NCBI GenBank assembly: GCA_946403965.1
Contig: CAMJBT010000002.1
Location: forward strand, 1-64,000
Source of the DNA: an uncultured Pseudobutyrivibrio sp.
Lineage (GTDB): Bacteria > Bacillota > Clostridia > Lachnospirales > Lachnospiraceae
Length of the DNA: 64,000 nt
Reading direction: 5' to 3'
The position numbers and the translations under genes were made by a program. The stretch's first letter is position 1. Every line of letters begins with the position of its first letter. The notes below the pieces were generated by a model. It ran no database searches. It saw only the letters and a list, made by a program, of their open reading frames with translations, and had not been told where the DNA came from. Positions 1 to 9,780 of this stretch are shown piece by piece.

Positions 1-1023
1 ACATGGTACGGCGGAGAGATGAAGAAGGGTATGTTCTCTATGATGAACTACTTCCTTCCACTTAAGGGTATGGCTTCAATGCACTGCTCAGCTAACTGCG
101 ATATGGATGGAAAGCACACAGCTATCTTCTTTGGTCTTTCTGGTACAGGTAAGACTACACTTTCTACAGATCCAAAGCGTCGTCTTATCGGTGATGATGA
201 GCACGGCTGGGATGATAACGGCGTATTCAACTTCGAAGGTGGTTGCTACGCAAAGGTTATTGGTCTTGATAAGGAGTCTGAGCCAGATATCTACAACGCA
301 ATCAAGAGAGATGCTCTTCTTGAGAACGTAACAGTAGCTGCTGATGGTAAGATTGATTTTGATGACAAGAGCGTTACAGAGAACACTCGTGTATCTTATC
401 CAATCGAGCACATCAACAATATTGCAGCTGAGGTAAATAAGGTTTCTGCTGGTCCTGATGCTGAAAACGTAATCTTCCTTTCAGCTGATGCATTCGGAGT
501 ACTTCCTCCAGTATCTATCCTTACACCAGAGCAGACAAAGTACTACTTCCTTTCTGGTTTCACAGCTAAGCTTGCTGGTACAGAGAGAGGTATCACAGAG
601 CCTACACCTACATTCTCAGCTTGCTTCGGACAGGCATTCCTTGAGCTTCACCCAACAAAGTATGCTGAGGAGCTTGTTAAGAAGATGGAGAAGTCTGGCG
701 CAAAGGCTTACCTTGTAAATACAGGATGGAATGGAACAGGCAAGCGTATCACAATTAAGGATACAAGAGGTATTATCGATGCTATCCTTTCTGGTGACAT
801 CAAGAACGCTCCTACAAAGACAATTCCAATGTTCAACTTTGAGGTTCCTACAGAGCTTCCAGGCGTAGATCCAAAGATTCTTGATCCTAGAGATACATAC
901 GCTAACGCTTCTGAGTGGGAAGAGAAGGCAAAGGATCTTGCTGCAAGATTCAACAAGAACTTTGTTAAGTACACAACAAACGAAGCTGGTAAGGCACTTG
1001 TTTCTGCAGGTCCACAGCTCTAA
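1..1023 (+). CDS. pckA: Phosphoenolpyruvate carboxykinase (ATP), C-terminal part; 5' end outside window
   Basis: Frame 1 is open from base 1 ([20 protein letters not shown]...). P-loop [13 protein letters not shown] and [11 protein letters not shown] are typical of ATP-type PEPCK. Confidence 0.97.
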   Translation, partial: TWYGGEMKKGMFSMMNYFLPLKGMASMHCSANCDMDGKHTAIFFGLSGTGKTTLSTDPKRRLIGDDEHGWDDNGVFNFEGGCYAKVIGLDKESEPDIYNAIKRDALLENVTVAADGKIDFDDKSVTENTRVSYPIEHINNIAAEVNKVSAGPDAENVIFLSADAFGVLPPVSILTPEQTKYYFLSGFTAKLAGTERGITEPTPTFSACFGQAFLELHPTKYAEELVKKMEKSGAKAYLVNTGWNGTGKRITIKDTRGIIDAILSGDIKNAPTKTIPMFNFEVPTELPGVDPKILDPRDTYANASEWEEKAKDLAARFNKNFVKYTTNEAGKALVSAGPQL

Positions 1024-1031
1024 AATTTGCG

Positions 1032-1117
1032 GATTAGTTTTATAGACTAATTTCTCTTAATAAAAAAGTTGCCCATCTTGTTATATAATAAATAACAAGA
1101 TGGGCTTAAGTTTTGTT
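1032..1117 (+). terminator. Intrinsic terminator(s) downstream of pckA
   Basis: GCCCATCTTGTTAT (1071-1084) / ATAACAAGATGGGC (1092-1105) perfect 14-bp stem followed by a T-rich stretch; a smaller ATTAGT/ACTAAT hairpin precedes it. Confidence 0.8.
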
Positions 1118-1193
1118 TATAACACAAATATGGACATTCTGTGAAAAAATAGTTCTTTATTTCGACACAATTATGTTGTAATATAATTGCAGG

Positions 1194-1398
1194 TAGAATA
1201 TACCGAACAGTTATCTAACCTGGGATGAACGATTTAACTTATCCTTTTTGAACCTACATTTACTTTAAACGGAATGCCTATATTTCTAATTGGCTGTCAG
1301 GCCTCCTTTGCAGTGGAAGACAAAAGATTAGTTGCGGCGATCCACCTAGCAAGAGCTAGGAGTCAATTGATAGGCCCGTCACTCTGGGTTAGATTTTT
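1194..1398 (+). ncRNA. ssrS: 6S RNA-like (ssrS) transcript
   Basis: No ORF. Closing stem ATCTAACC...GGTTAGAT enclosing about 170 nt. The 3' half TTGCGGCGATCCACCTAGCAAGAGCTAGGAGTCAATTGATAGGCC resembles the 6S 3' half (E. coli TGCGACGACACATTCACCTTGAACCAAGGGTT...). A TATAAT box lies at 1182-1187. A further hairpin/T-run follows at 1428-1456. Confidence 0.68.
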
Positions 1399-1424
1399 TT
1401 TAGCCATTTATATATGTTTTACCT

Positions 1425-1460
1425 GAAGCCTTTGAAAGAAGGCTTCTTTTTGTTTTATTG
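1425..1460 (+). terminator. Intrinsic terminator after the 6S-like RNA
   Basis: GAAGCCTTtgaaAGAAGGCTTC followed by TTTTTG. Confidence 0.75.
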
Positions 1461-1574
1461 GGGAATAATTAAATTAGTCATTACTTTTTGCTGATCAAAC
1501 AATGAAATTGTCAGTAAGAATCATGTTATGAATGATGTGAAAATTTAGGTCAATAGAGCCAAAAATGAATCAAT

Positions 1575-2104
1575 TACCCCACAGGGGAGAAAAAGAATAA
1601 AACTGGTGGTAGTCAGAGGAAGTGGACTACCCCACAGGGGAGAAAAAGAATAAAACTGGTGGTAGTCAAAGGAGGTGGACTACCCCACGGGGGAGAAAAA
1701 GATTAAAACTGGTGGTAGTCAGAGGCAGCGGACTACCCCACAGGAGAGAAAAAGAATTAAATTGGTGGTAGTAAAAGGAGGTGGACTACCCCACAGGAGA
1801 GAAAAAGACTGAAAAGAGAGGTAGTCAGAGGAAGTGGACTACCCCACGGGGGAGAAAAAGAATAGAACTGGTGGTAGTCAGAGGAGGTGGACTACCCCAC
1901 GGGGGAGAAAAAGAATAGAACTGGTGGTAGTCAGAGGAAGTGGACTACCCCACAGGGGAGAAAAAGACCAAAAAGAGAGGTAGTCAGAGAAGGTGGACTA
2001 CCCCACAGAAGAGAAAAAGACTAAAACTGGTGGTAGTAAAAGGAGGCGGACTACCCCACAGGAGAGAAAAAGACTAAAAAGAGAGGTAGCCAAAGCGGTT
2101 GACC
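1575..2104. repeat. Tandem repeat array, 10 copies of a 53-bp unit
   Basis: The word TACCCCAC recurs at 1575, 1628, 1681, 1734, 1787, 1840, 1893, 1946, 1999 and 2052 (constant 53-bp period); a degenerate 11th copy starts near 2106. Most units contain GGTAGTC-N10-GACTACC. Confidence 0.97.
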
Positions 2105-2164
2105 ATACCCCATTACTTGAGAAAAGGCAGATTTTGGCGGTAAAAATAGAAGGATTACAAATGC

Positions 2165-2193
2165 TTGTAAGCACAAAAAATGACTTATATTAT
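2165..2193 (+). promoter_or_regulatory. Putative sigma-A promoter for yihY
   Basis: TTGTAA (2165-2170) - 17 nt - TATTAT (2188-2193). Confidence 0.5.
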
Positions 2194-2278
2194 ATGATTA
2201 TGTTAAAATGTAAAAATGAAATGTACAGGGTAGTCATGGATAAATATGAAATGACCGACATCAAAGGGAGAAAAATTT

Positions 2279-3151
2279 ATGTGGACATTTTTAGGATATG
2301 GTAAAACTTATTTAGATAAATGCGGAAGAGACAATATTGGTGCTTATGCAGCTCAAACAGCATATTTTATGATTATGTCTGCTATTCCGGTGATGATGCT
2401 TTTGGTATGGGTGGCCGGACTTGTCCCTTCTATTAATTTGTATATGAATGAGCTTATTTATGACGTATTGCCATCTGAGTTTTCGCCTTATATGGCCAAG
2501 GTTGTAAGACTTGTTACCCAGGGATCAGTTGGAGCAATTTCAATCTCTGCTATTATGGCAATATGGTCATCTGGTAAAGCTTTTCAGAATCTTATGGTTG
2601 GATTGAATCAGGTGAACAAGATAGAGGAGACCAGAAACTGGTTTGCAAGAAGACTTCGTGCAGTGTTTTATACATTGATTTTGCTTTCAGTTATTGTGGT
2701 TATTATGCTTATGCTTGTATTCACTCAGAAGTTTCAGTATTTTGCAAAAAACTACTACGGTGTAGTTCCTTATATTGTTGGTATTCGACCTTTGTTTAGA
2801 AGTGTTTTTGTATTTATATTTTTGGTTATCGTATTTACGTTTTTATTTACAGTACTTCCAAACAAACATCTTAAGTTTATGAGCCAGCTGCCAGGTGGAG
2901 TGATTTGTGCTGTTAGCTGGTATCTATTCAGTATGTTTTTGGCAATTTGGGTGCGCATTTTCAATAACTTTTCTATGTATGGTACCTTCGCCACTATGAT
3001 GATGTTTATGTTTTGGCTTTATTTTTGTATGTACTTTATGCTGATGGCAGCTGAAGCAAATGTGTTCTTTGCTGATGCCTTTGGATTGGCATGGCAAAAC
3101 TACAAGAAAAGATTTAAAGAGAGACATTTTACTAGTTGGACTAGCAAGTAA
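2279..3151 (+). CDS. YihY/BrkB family membrane protein
   Basis: 290 aa multi-TM protein; GAYAAQTAYFMIMSAIPVMMLL N-terminus and WYLFSMFLAIWVRIFNNFSMYGTFATMMMFMFWLYFCMYFMLMAAEAN typical of the family. Confidence 0.88.
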   Translation: MWTFLGYGKTYLDKCGRDNIGAYAAQTAYFMIMSAIPVMMLLVWVAGLVPSINLYMNELIYDVLPSEFSPYMAKVVRLVTQGSVGAISISAIMAIWSSGKAFQNLMVGLNQVNKIEETRNWFARRLRAVFYTLILLSVIVVIMLMLVFTQKFQYFAKNYYGVVPYIVGIRPLFRSVFVFIFLVIVFTFLFTVLPNKHLKFMSQLPGGVICAVSWYLFSMFLAIWVRIFNNFSMYGTFATMMMFMFWLYFCMYFMLMAAEANVFFADAFGLAWQNYKKRFKERHFTSWTSK

Positions 3152-3222
3152 ATCTGTGCTAAACTGAAGAATGGTTTTTTGAACCATAGATATTATTAAT
3201 AAGATTTTAGAAAGAAATAAAA

Positions 3223-4254
3223 ATGAAGGTTAAAGACTTTGATTATTATCTTCCTGAGGAGTTAATTGCTCAGGATCCTCTCGAAAAGAGAAGTAATTCG
3301 AGACTCATGGTCTTGGATAAAAAAACAGGTGAAATTGCACATCGCCATTTCTACGATATTAAAGAATATCTTAAGCCAGGTGATTGCCTGGTTATCAACA
3401 ATACTCGTGTTATTCCTGCAAGACTCTACGGTGCCAGAGTTGGTTCTGGTGGTAAAGTAGAAATTCTTCTTCTTAAAAGAATCAGAGATAATCAATGGGA
3501 ATGTTTGGTTAAGCCCGGAAAAAAGGCCAGACCAGGTATGGAGATTTCCTTTGGGGATGGTTTGCTCATTGGTAAAATCATAGATATTGTTGATGAAGGA
3601 AATAGAATTATAGAGTTTAGCTACGAAGGAATATTTGAAGAGATTCTCGACAAGCTTGGAGAAATGCCACTTCCTCCATATATTACTCATAAGCTAAAGG
3701 ATAGAGATAGATATCAAACTGTATATGCTAAGTTCGATGGAAGCGCAGCAGCTCCTACAGCAGGTCTTCACTTTACTCCAGAGCTTTTAGAGGAAGTTAA
3801 GGCTATGGGTGTCAGAATTGCAGAGGTTACACTTCATGTTGGACTTGGAACCTTTAGGCCTGTTAAGGAAGATGAGGTCCTTGATCATCACATGCATTCT
3901 GAATATTATGAGCTTACTCAGGAAGCCTGCGATATTATTAATGAGACAAAGGCAAATGGTGGTAGGGTTATTTCCGTTGGCACCACAAGTACACGTACTC
4001 TCGAGTCTGCAGCTGAGCCAGGACAACTACTTGTCCCAAAGAGTGGATGGACTCAGATATTCATTTATCCAGGATATGAATTCAAGGTTATTGACGGATT
4101 GATTACCAACTTCCATCTTCCACAGTCTACACTTATCATGCTTGTGTCGGCACTGGCAGGTAGAGAACATGTCCTTGCAGCCTATGAAAAGGCAGTAGAA
4201 GAGAAATACCGATTCTTTTCCTTTGGTGATGCAATGATGATTACAGATTTATAA
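3223..4254 (+). CDS. queA: S-adenosylmethionine:tRNA ribosyltransferase-isomerase
   Basis: [32 protein letters not shown]...[14 protein letters not shown]...[11 protein letters not shown]...[19 protein letters not shown]. Confidence 0.97.
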   Translation: MKVKDFDYYLPEELIAQDPLEKRSNSRLMVLDKKTGEIAHRHFYDIKEYLKPGDCLVINNTRVIPARLYGARVGSGGKVEILLLKRIRDNQWECLVKPGKKARPGMEISFGDGLLIGKIIDIVDEGNRIIEFSYEGIFEEILDKLGEMPLPPYITHKLKDRDRYQTVYAKFDGSAAAPTAGLHFTPELLEEVKAMGVRIAEVTLHVGLGTFRPVKEDEVLDHHMHSEYYELTQEACDIINETKANGGRVISVGTTSTRTLESAAEPGQLLVPKSGWTQIFIYPGYEFKVIDGLITNFHLPQSTLIMLVSALAGREHVLAAYEKAVEEKYRFFSFGDAMMITDL

Positions 4255-4377
4255 AGCTTTTCTCCTTATTGAAAAGCTTCTAAAATAAACGTTTAGTGGT
4301 TAGCAATTTATTGAAATTAAAAATACTAACTGTTAAAATTTTAACTTAAATGAGATTATTTTTTAGGGAGGCCACCT

Positions 4378-5433
4378 ATGGTAGATATTATTTCTGAATT
4401 AAGTGCCAAATTTGAAGCAGAGCTTCAGAATATCAAAAATTCTGAAGAGCTTGAAAATATCCGTGTTTCATATCTTGGCAAAAAGGGTAGTGTAACAGCG
4501 GCAATGAAAGAAATGGGCAAGCTTTCTGCTGAAGAAAAGAAAGAGTTTGGACAGAAAATGAACATTCTTAAAAACTCTGTTACAGAAAAGATTGCTCAAA
4601 AAAAGGATGAAATTGCAGCTATGGAGCTTCAAAGAGAAATCGATAAAGTTCCAGAATTCGATATTTCTCTTCCAGAACATTTTGAGCAGGGAAGCTATCA
4701 TCCTATTACACTTGTACAGCGTCAGTGCGAGACAATCTTCAAGTCTATGGGATTTACAGTAGAAGATTATAGTGAGGTGGTTACTGATTACGAGTGCTTC
4801 GAGGCAGTTAACATCCCTAAATATCATCCAGCACGTGATATGCAGGATACATATTATCTCGAAAACGGACAGCTTCTTAAGTCTCAAACTACCGCTGCTC
4901 AGAATGCAATTTATAAAAAGTATCGTAAGCAGCTGCTTGAGGATGGTACACCAATTAAGGCTATCTTCCCAGGTCGTTGTTTTAGAAACGAAGCTACAGA
5001 TGCGTGTCATGAGAATACATTCTTCCAGATGGAAGGCGTTATGGTAGGTAAGGATATTTCTATTTCCAACCTTATCTATTTCATGAAGACTATGCTTTCA
5101 GAAGTATTTAGACGCGATATCAAGGTTCGTCTTCGTCCAGGTTTCTTCCCATTTGTGGAGCCAGGTTTTGAGCTTGATATCAACTGCCTTAACTGTGGTG
5201 GTAAGGGATGCCCTTCATGCAAGCATTCTGGTTGGCTTGAGCTTTGCCCATGTGGTATGGTTCATCCAAAGGTTCTTGAAGAAGGTGGCATCGACCCAGA
5301 AAAATACACAGGCTTTGCTTTTGGCCTTGGCCTTACAAGACTTGCAATGATGAAATATGGTATTAAAGACATTCGTGATCTGAACAGCGGAAATCTTTCA
5401 AGCTTGGCTCAGTTCACTGATGATGAGCAGTAA
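4378..5433 (+). CDS. pheS: Phenylalanyl-tRNA synthetase alpha subunit
   Basis: Class II aaRS; HPARDMQDTYY, FFQMEGVMV, GFAFGLGLTRLAMMKYGIKDIR. Confidence 0.97.
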   Translation: MVDIISELSAKFEAELQNIKNSEELENIRVSYLGKKGSVTAAMKEMGKLSAEEKKEFGQKMNILKNSVTEKIAQKKDEIAAMELQREIDKVPEFDISLPEHFEQGSYHPITLVQRQCETIFKSMGFTVEDYSEVVTDYECFEAVNIPKYHPARDMQDTYYLENGQLLKSQTTAAQNAIYKKYRKQLLEDGTPIKAIFPGRCFRNEATDACHENTFFQMEGVMVGKDISISNLIYFMKTMLSEVFRRDIKVRLRPGFFPFVEPGFELDINCLNCGGKGCPSCKHSGWLELCPCGMVHPKVLEEGGIDPEKYTGFAFGLGLTRLAMMKYGIKDIRDLNSGNLSSLAQFTDDEQ

Positions 5434-5448
5434 GGGAGGACAAAGAAT

Positions 5449-7809
5449 ATGTTTATTTCAATGAATTGGATCTCTGATTTTGTTGACCTTGAAGGGCTTG
5501 ATAAGATGGATCTTATTGCCAAGTTCTCTCTTTCAACAGCAGAGGTTGAAAATGATATTTTTCATAAAGGTGAGGATTTATCAGGTGTTGTTGTTGCTGA
5601 GATTAAATCAGTGGAAGAACATCCTGAATCTAAGAAGCTTCATTTGCTAAAGGTTGATGCTGGCGATGGAAAGCTTACAGATGTTGTTTGTGGTGCTCCA
5701 AATGTTCGTGTTGGTATGAAGACAGCCTTTGCTAAGGTCGGTGCACAGCTTGGTGATATCACAATTGCACCAAGACCACTTGCAGGTTTTGATTCATTTG
5801 GTATGTGCTGCTCTGAAAAGGAAATTGGAATTTCAGACAACAACGATGGTATCATGGAAATCACTGAAGATGTAGCTAACGGTACTGATATCAAGGATTT
5901 ATATGAAATCGATGATATTATCTTTGAGGTGGATAACAAGTCACTTACAAACAGACCGGATCTTTGGGGACACTATGGTATTGCAAGAGAGTTTGCGACA
6001 ATTGCAAAGCGTCCGCTTAAGGAACTTCCTACAATCGATCTGAGCAAGTACGATAACTTGGAAAAGGTTGATTTAAAGATTGAAGACGAGCTTTGCCAGA
6101 GATATTCATCTCTCAAGGTTGAAAATATTGAAAAGAATGTTGCACCTATGAACATGCGAATCCGTCTTTTCTATTGCGGTATGAGAGGAATCAATCTGCT
6201 TGCAGATCTTACAAACTATATCATGCTTGAAATGGGTCAGCCTATGCATGCTTTCGATTCACGCAAGGCAGAAAAGATTCGTGTAAAGAGATTTGATAAG
6301 CCATTTACATTCACGACACTTGATGGTATTGAGCGCAATATCGATGAAAATACACTTATGATTTGCAATGGAGATACACCAGTTGCTATCGCAGGTATCA
6401 TGGGTGGCCTTGATTCAGAAATCGTAGATGATACAACAACACTTACACTTGAGTCTGCAACTTTTAATGCTGCATCAATTAGAAAGAGCGCTGTTCGTCT
6501 TGCTCACAGAACTGATGCTTCAGCTCGATATGAGAAGAGTCTTGATCCAGAAATGACAACAGTTGCTATTGCTCGTTTTATGAAGCTTCTTCTTGATATC
6601 GATCCAGGAGTTAAGGTTGTATCAGCACTTACAGATGAGTATGCATTCCATTATCCACAGGTTTCTCTTGATTTTGATAAGAGTTTTGTGGATAAGTATA
6701 CAGGAATTGAAATCACAAACGAGCATATTGTGGATACACTTACAGCTCTTGGTTTTGGAGTTACTCAAAATGGTGATAATTTCCATGTAGATGTTCCTTC
6801 ATATCGTGCAACAAAGGATATCAGCTTGAAGGCAGATATTATTGAAGAAATCACTCGTATTTACGGATATGATAATTTTGAACTTTCTACAACAAATGCG
6901 CCACTTTATCCAGTTCGTATGGATGAGACAAAGAATGTAGAAGATAGAATTAAAGATATTCTTGTTAAGAGATTTTCTCTTCATGAAGTTCATTCTTATG
7001 TATGGCAGTATGCTGATGAATATAAGAAGCTTGGTATGGAAGTAGAAGAGAATGTAAAGCTTGCTAATTCCACAAATCCTAATATTGAAACACTTAGACG
7101 TTCAATTATACCTACACAGCTTTGCCAGGTTAATTACAACACAGGTTATGCAACAGATTTTGGTATTTTTGAGGTTGGCCGTGTGGTTGAAGGTCTTAAA
7201 GAAGACGGTCTTTGCGATGAGAAGAAGAAGCTTTGTATTACATTATTCTCAAAGACAAAGTCATTAGAGACACTTTACTTTGAGCTTCGCGATATGGTCG
7301 CTGAGATGGTTGAGAATATCAGACACAAGCCACTTACATACAAGAAGCTTGAAGCTGTTCACTCTTATGAGCATCCAAAGAACTTAAATGCACTTGTTCT
7401 TGATGATATTCAGATAGGTGAGCTTGGTGTGGCACATCCACTTGTATCAAAGAAAATTGATAAAAAAGCAGCTATTGTCTTCGCTGAAATTGATGTAGAA
7501 GTACTTTCAGATATTAAGCAACAGGCTATTTCATATGTTGAGCCATCAAAATATCCTGAAATTGAAGTAGATTTATCATTTGTAGCCGAGAAATTTTCAG
7601 AAATAAGTGATACAATAAAAGAAAATGCAAGTACTATTCTTAAAAAGATCGGAGTTGCCGATGTATATAATGATGGTACAAGCAAGTCAATCACAGTTCG
7701 CCTTCTCTTTGGAGATGATGAGCGTACACTTACACATGAAGAGGTACAGAAGATGGTTGATGATATTATTGAAAAGCTTAAGAATAAGGGCATAAATCTT
7801 AAGAACTAG
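5449..7809 (+). CDS. pheT: Phenylalanyl-tRNA synthetase beta subunit
   Basis: 786 aa; EMAP-type tRNA-binding N-terminus, B3/B4 and B5 regions, C-terminal anticodon-binding domain; adjacent to pheS. Confidence 0.97.
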   Translation: MFISMNWISDFVDLEGLDKMDLIAKFSLSTAEVENDIFHKGEDLSGVVVAEIKSVEEHPESKKLHLLKVDAGDGKLTDVVCGAPNVRVGMKTAFAKVGAQLGDITIAPRPLAGFDSFGMCCSEKEIGISDNNDGIMEITEDVANGTDIKDLYEIDDIIFEVDNKSLTNRPDLWGHYGIAREFATIAKRPLKELPTIDLSKYDNLEKVDLKIEDELCQRYSSLKVENIEKNVAPMNMRIRLFYCGMRGINLLADLTNYIMLEMGQPMHAFDSRKAEKIRVKRFDKPFTFTTLDGIERNIDENTLMICNGDTPVAIAGIMGGLDSEIVDDTTTLTLESATFNAASIRKSAVRLAHRTDASARYEKSLDPEMTTVAIARFMKLLLDIDPGVKVVSALTDEYAFHYPQVSLDFDKSFVDKYTGIEITNEHIVDTLTALGFGVTQNGDNFHVDVPSYRATKDISLKADIIEEITRIYGYDNFELSTTNAPLYPVRMDETKNVEDRIKDILVKRFSLHEVHSYVWQYADEYKKLGMEVEENVKLANSTNPNIETLRRSIIPTQLCQVNYNTGYATDFGIFEVGRVVEGLKEDGLCDEKKKLCITLFSKTKSLETLYFELRDMVAEMVENIRHKPLTYKKLEAVHSYEHPKNLNALVLDDIQIGELGVAHPLVSKKIDKKAAIVFAEIDVEVLSDIKQQAISYVEPSKYPEIEVDLSFVAEKFSEISDTIKENASTILKKIGVADVYNDGTSKSITVRLLFGDDERTLTHEEVQKMVDDIIEKLKNKGINLKN

Positions 7810-7835
7810 TCAATTAATCGTGGGAGGCCGAGAGC

Positions 7836-8183
7836 ATGGAAGAAAAGAGAAAAAACAAACGACTGGATATTAATGTAAAGGTTGAAATTGAACGCATTGA
7901 TGAGGCAAACATTACTACTGTCAAGTATATGGACGTAGAAGTTACCAATATTTCAAGGACTGGTTTGGCTTTTAGAATGCCAGGAGTTGAGTTTGAAGTA
8001 GGTGCATGCTTTGACGCCAGAATTCAGATTTGGACTAAGGAGACAATCGATACTGTATTCAAGGTTGTTCGTGTGAACAAGATGGATAATGATGTATTTG
8101 AATACGGCTGTATCTTTGTTGGAATGACAGATACAGATGCATTAAAGATTGAGATTTATCAGCTTTTTAGTGATACGGAATAA
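7836..8183 (+). CDS. PilZ domain protein
   Basis: 115 aa; EEKRKNKRLDINVKVEIE...VTNISRTGLAFRM matches PilZ RxxxR / (D/N)xSxxG spacing. Confidence 0.75.
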   Translation: MEEKRKNKRLDINVKVEIERIDEANITTVKYMDVEVTNISRTGLAFRMPGVEFEVGACFDARIQIWTKETIDTVFKVVRVNKMDNDVFEYGCIFVGMTDTDALKIEIYQLFSDTE

Positions 8184-8197
8184 TAGGAGAACTTAAT

Positions 8198-9058
8198 TTG
8201 GATACTAGCATTATTTTTCCAAATCTTCATATCACGTTAAACAATGTCGGAAAAGGATTCTATATTGGATCCTTTTTCGTTGCGTTTTACGGAGTAATTA
8301 TTGCTATTGGTATGTTGATTGGCGTAACATTCATTTTAAAAGAAGCGAAGAGAGTTGGATTCGATGAGGATAAATTCCTTGATATTTGTATTATCACTAT
8401 AATCGCAGGTGTTGTAGGGGCAAGAGCTTATTATGTGGCTTTCGAATGGGAGTACTACAAAGATGATTTACTAAGTGCTCTGAATATTCGTCAGGGCGGT
8501 CTAGCTATCTATGGTGGTGTTTTGGCAGGTATAGCTTGTCTGGCGATTCTTTGCAAAATTAAGAAATATCAATTCCTAAGGGTTTGCGATGTTTGTATTC
8601 ATGGAGTTGTTATAGGTCAGATATGTGGCCGTTGGGGCAACTTTTTTAATAGAGAGGTTTTTGGACAGTACACAGATGGGCTTTTTGCAATGTTGCTACC
8701 AATTAATTCTGTTCGAAGTCAGGGCGATATTACTGCAGAAATGTTAAAGAATATTGTTACGATAAGTGGTGTTGATTACGTTTCTGTTCATCCTACATTC
8801 TTGTACGAATCAATGTGGAATGTTGGGTTGCTTATTATTATGCTATTGCTTAGAAAAAGAAAGAAGTTCGATGGACAAATTTTCTTTACTTACTTGGCAG
8901 GATATGGACTGGGCAGATTCTGGATAGAAGGGATTCGTACAGATCAGTTGAAAATTTGGGGCACATCACTTCCTGTATCCCAGGTGCTGGCAGCAGTGCT
9001 TGTGTTGGTAGGAATTGGATTTTACATTTTTAATTTCTACAAACTAAAGAAAAATTGA
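8198..9058 (+). CDS. lgt: Prolipoprotein diacylglyceryl transferase (TTG start)
   Basis: RQGGLAIYGGVLAG, CGRWGNFFNREVFG, HPTFLYESMWN, GYGLGRFWIEGIRTDQL are Lgt signatures. Confidence 0.96.
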   Translation: MDTSIIFPNLHITLNNVGKGFYIGSFFVAFYGVIIAIGMLIGVTFILKEAKRVGFDEDKFLDICIITIIAGVVGARAYYVAFEWEYYKDDLLSALNIRQGGLAIYGGVLAGIACLAILCKIKKYQFLRVCDVCIHGVVIGQICGRWGNFFNREVFGQYTDGLFAMLLPINSVRSQGDITAEMLKNIVTISGVDYVSVHPTFLYESMWNVGLLIIMLLLRKRKKFDGQIFFTYLAGYGLGRFWIEGIRTDQLKIWGTSLPVSQVLAAVLVLVGIGFYIFNFYKLKKN

Positions 9059-9099
9059 TATGACTCATTATATTTTGTTCTTTTTCTAGAACAATTAGA

Positions 9100-9128
9100 G
9101 ACATTGGAGATTCCAATGTCTTTTTTTT
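9100..9128 (+). terminator. Intrinsic terminator after lgt
   Basis: GACATTGGAgaTTCCAATGTC followed by TTTTTTTT. Confidence 0.85.
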
Positions 9129-9266
9129 ATGTATTTTTTTATAGCTTTTTGCCCATATTGTGGGCTGACCCTCCACCTACCACCACATATGGAAAAGTCT
9201 CGAAAACATTGATTTTTCACGGTTTCTGGGTTGCGCAGAAAGGAAAATTAGTATAAAATGTAGTTA

Positions 9267-9304
9267 AAAGTGGAGGAAAGTGGAATAAAAGTGTCACAAA
9301 GTGG
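9267..9304 (+). promoter_or_regulatory. MraZ box: four AAAGTG(G/T) repeats upstream of mraZ
   Basis: AAAGTGG (9267), AAAGTGG (9277), AAAGTGT (9288), AAAGTGG (9298) with 3-4 nt spacers, 45 bp upstream of the mraZ ATG; matches the described MraZ autoregulatory direct-repeat type. Confidence 0.8.
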
Positions 9305-9348
9305 TGGATTTGGAGACAGTCCGCTATTAAGGAAAGGAGGGGTGTCTC

Positions 9349-9780
9349 ATGTTCATGGGTGAATATAGTCATAATTTAGACGCGAAAAATCGTCTTATTA
9401 TGCCGGCAAAGTTCCGTGAACAATTGGGAGACCACTTCGTAGCAACAAAGGGACTTGATGGCTGCCTATTCGTTTATCCACTTAGCGAATGGCAGACAAT
9501 AGAAGAAAAGTTCCGCGAAATTCCACGAACCACCAAGGATGCTAGAAAGTTCTCGAGATTCTTCTTTGCAGGAGCAGCAGAGTGTGATATCGACAAGCAA
9601 GGAAGAGTTTTAATTCCAGCTACATTAAAGGAATATGCTGGAATTGATAAGGAAGTAGTTTCGGTAGGTGTTTTAAATCGAATTGAAATCTGGTCTAAGG
9701 AACGCTGGATAGAGGAAGGCACCTACGATGATATGGATGAAATTGCAGAACACATGGCAGAGTTAGGATTGGGAATCTAA
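9349..9780 (+). CDS. mraZ: Transcriptional regulator MraZ
   Basis: [27 protein letters not shown]...[11 protein letters not shown]; first dcw gene. Confidence 0.97.
   Translation: MFMGEYSHNLDAKNRLIMPAKFREQLGDHFVATKGLDGCLFVYPLSEWQTIEEKFREIPRTTKDARKFSRFFFAGAAECDIDKQGRVLIPATLKEYAGIDKEVVSVGVLNRIEIWSKERWIEEGTYDDMDEIAEHMAELGLGI

Noticed and set aside
88-411. Minus-strand ORFs inside pckA and other housekeeping genes
   Set aside because: They are antisense to strongly supported conserved coding sequences and show no family features.
1575-2104. Possible CRISPR array
   Set aside because: The whole 53-bp unit is repeated without unique spacers, no cas genes are present, and the periodicity is that of a simple tandem array.
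1993-2304. 103-aa ORF as a real gene
   Set aside because: GTG start within a repeat unit, immediate upstream in-frame stop, no recognisable domain, overlaps yihY and contains a good promoter for it.
4255-4378. T-box upstream of pheST
   Set aside because: No GGTGGCACCGCGG-like T-box sequence or stem I features; only a small AGCTTTTC/GAAAAGCT hairpin.
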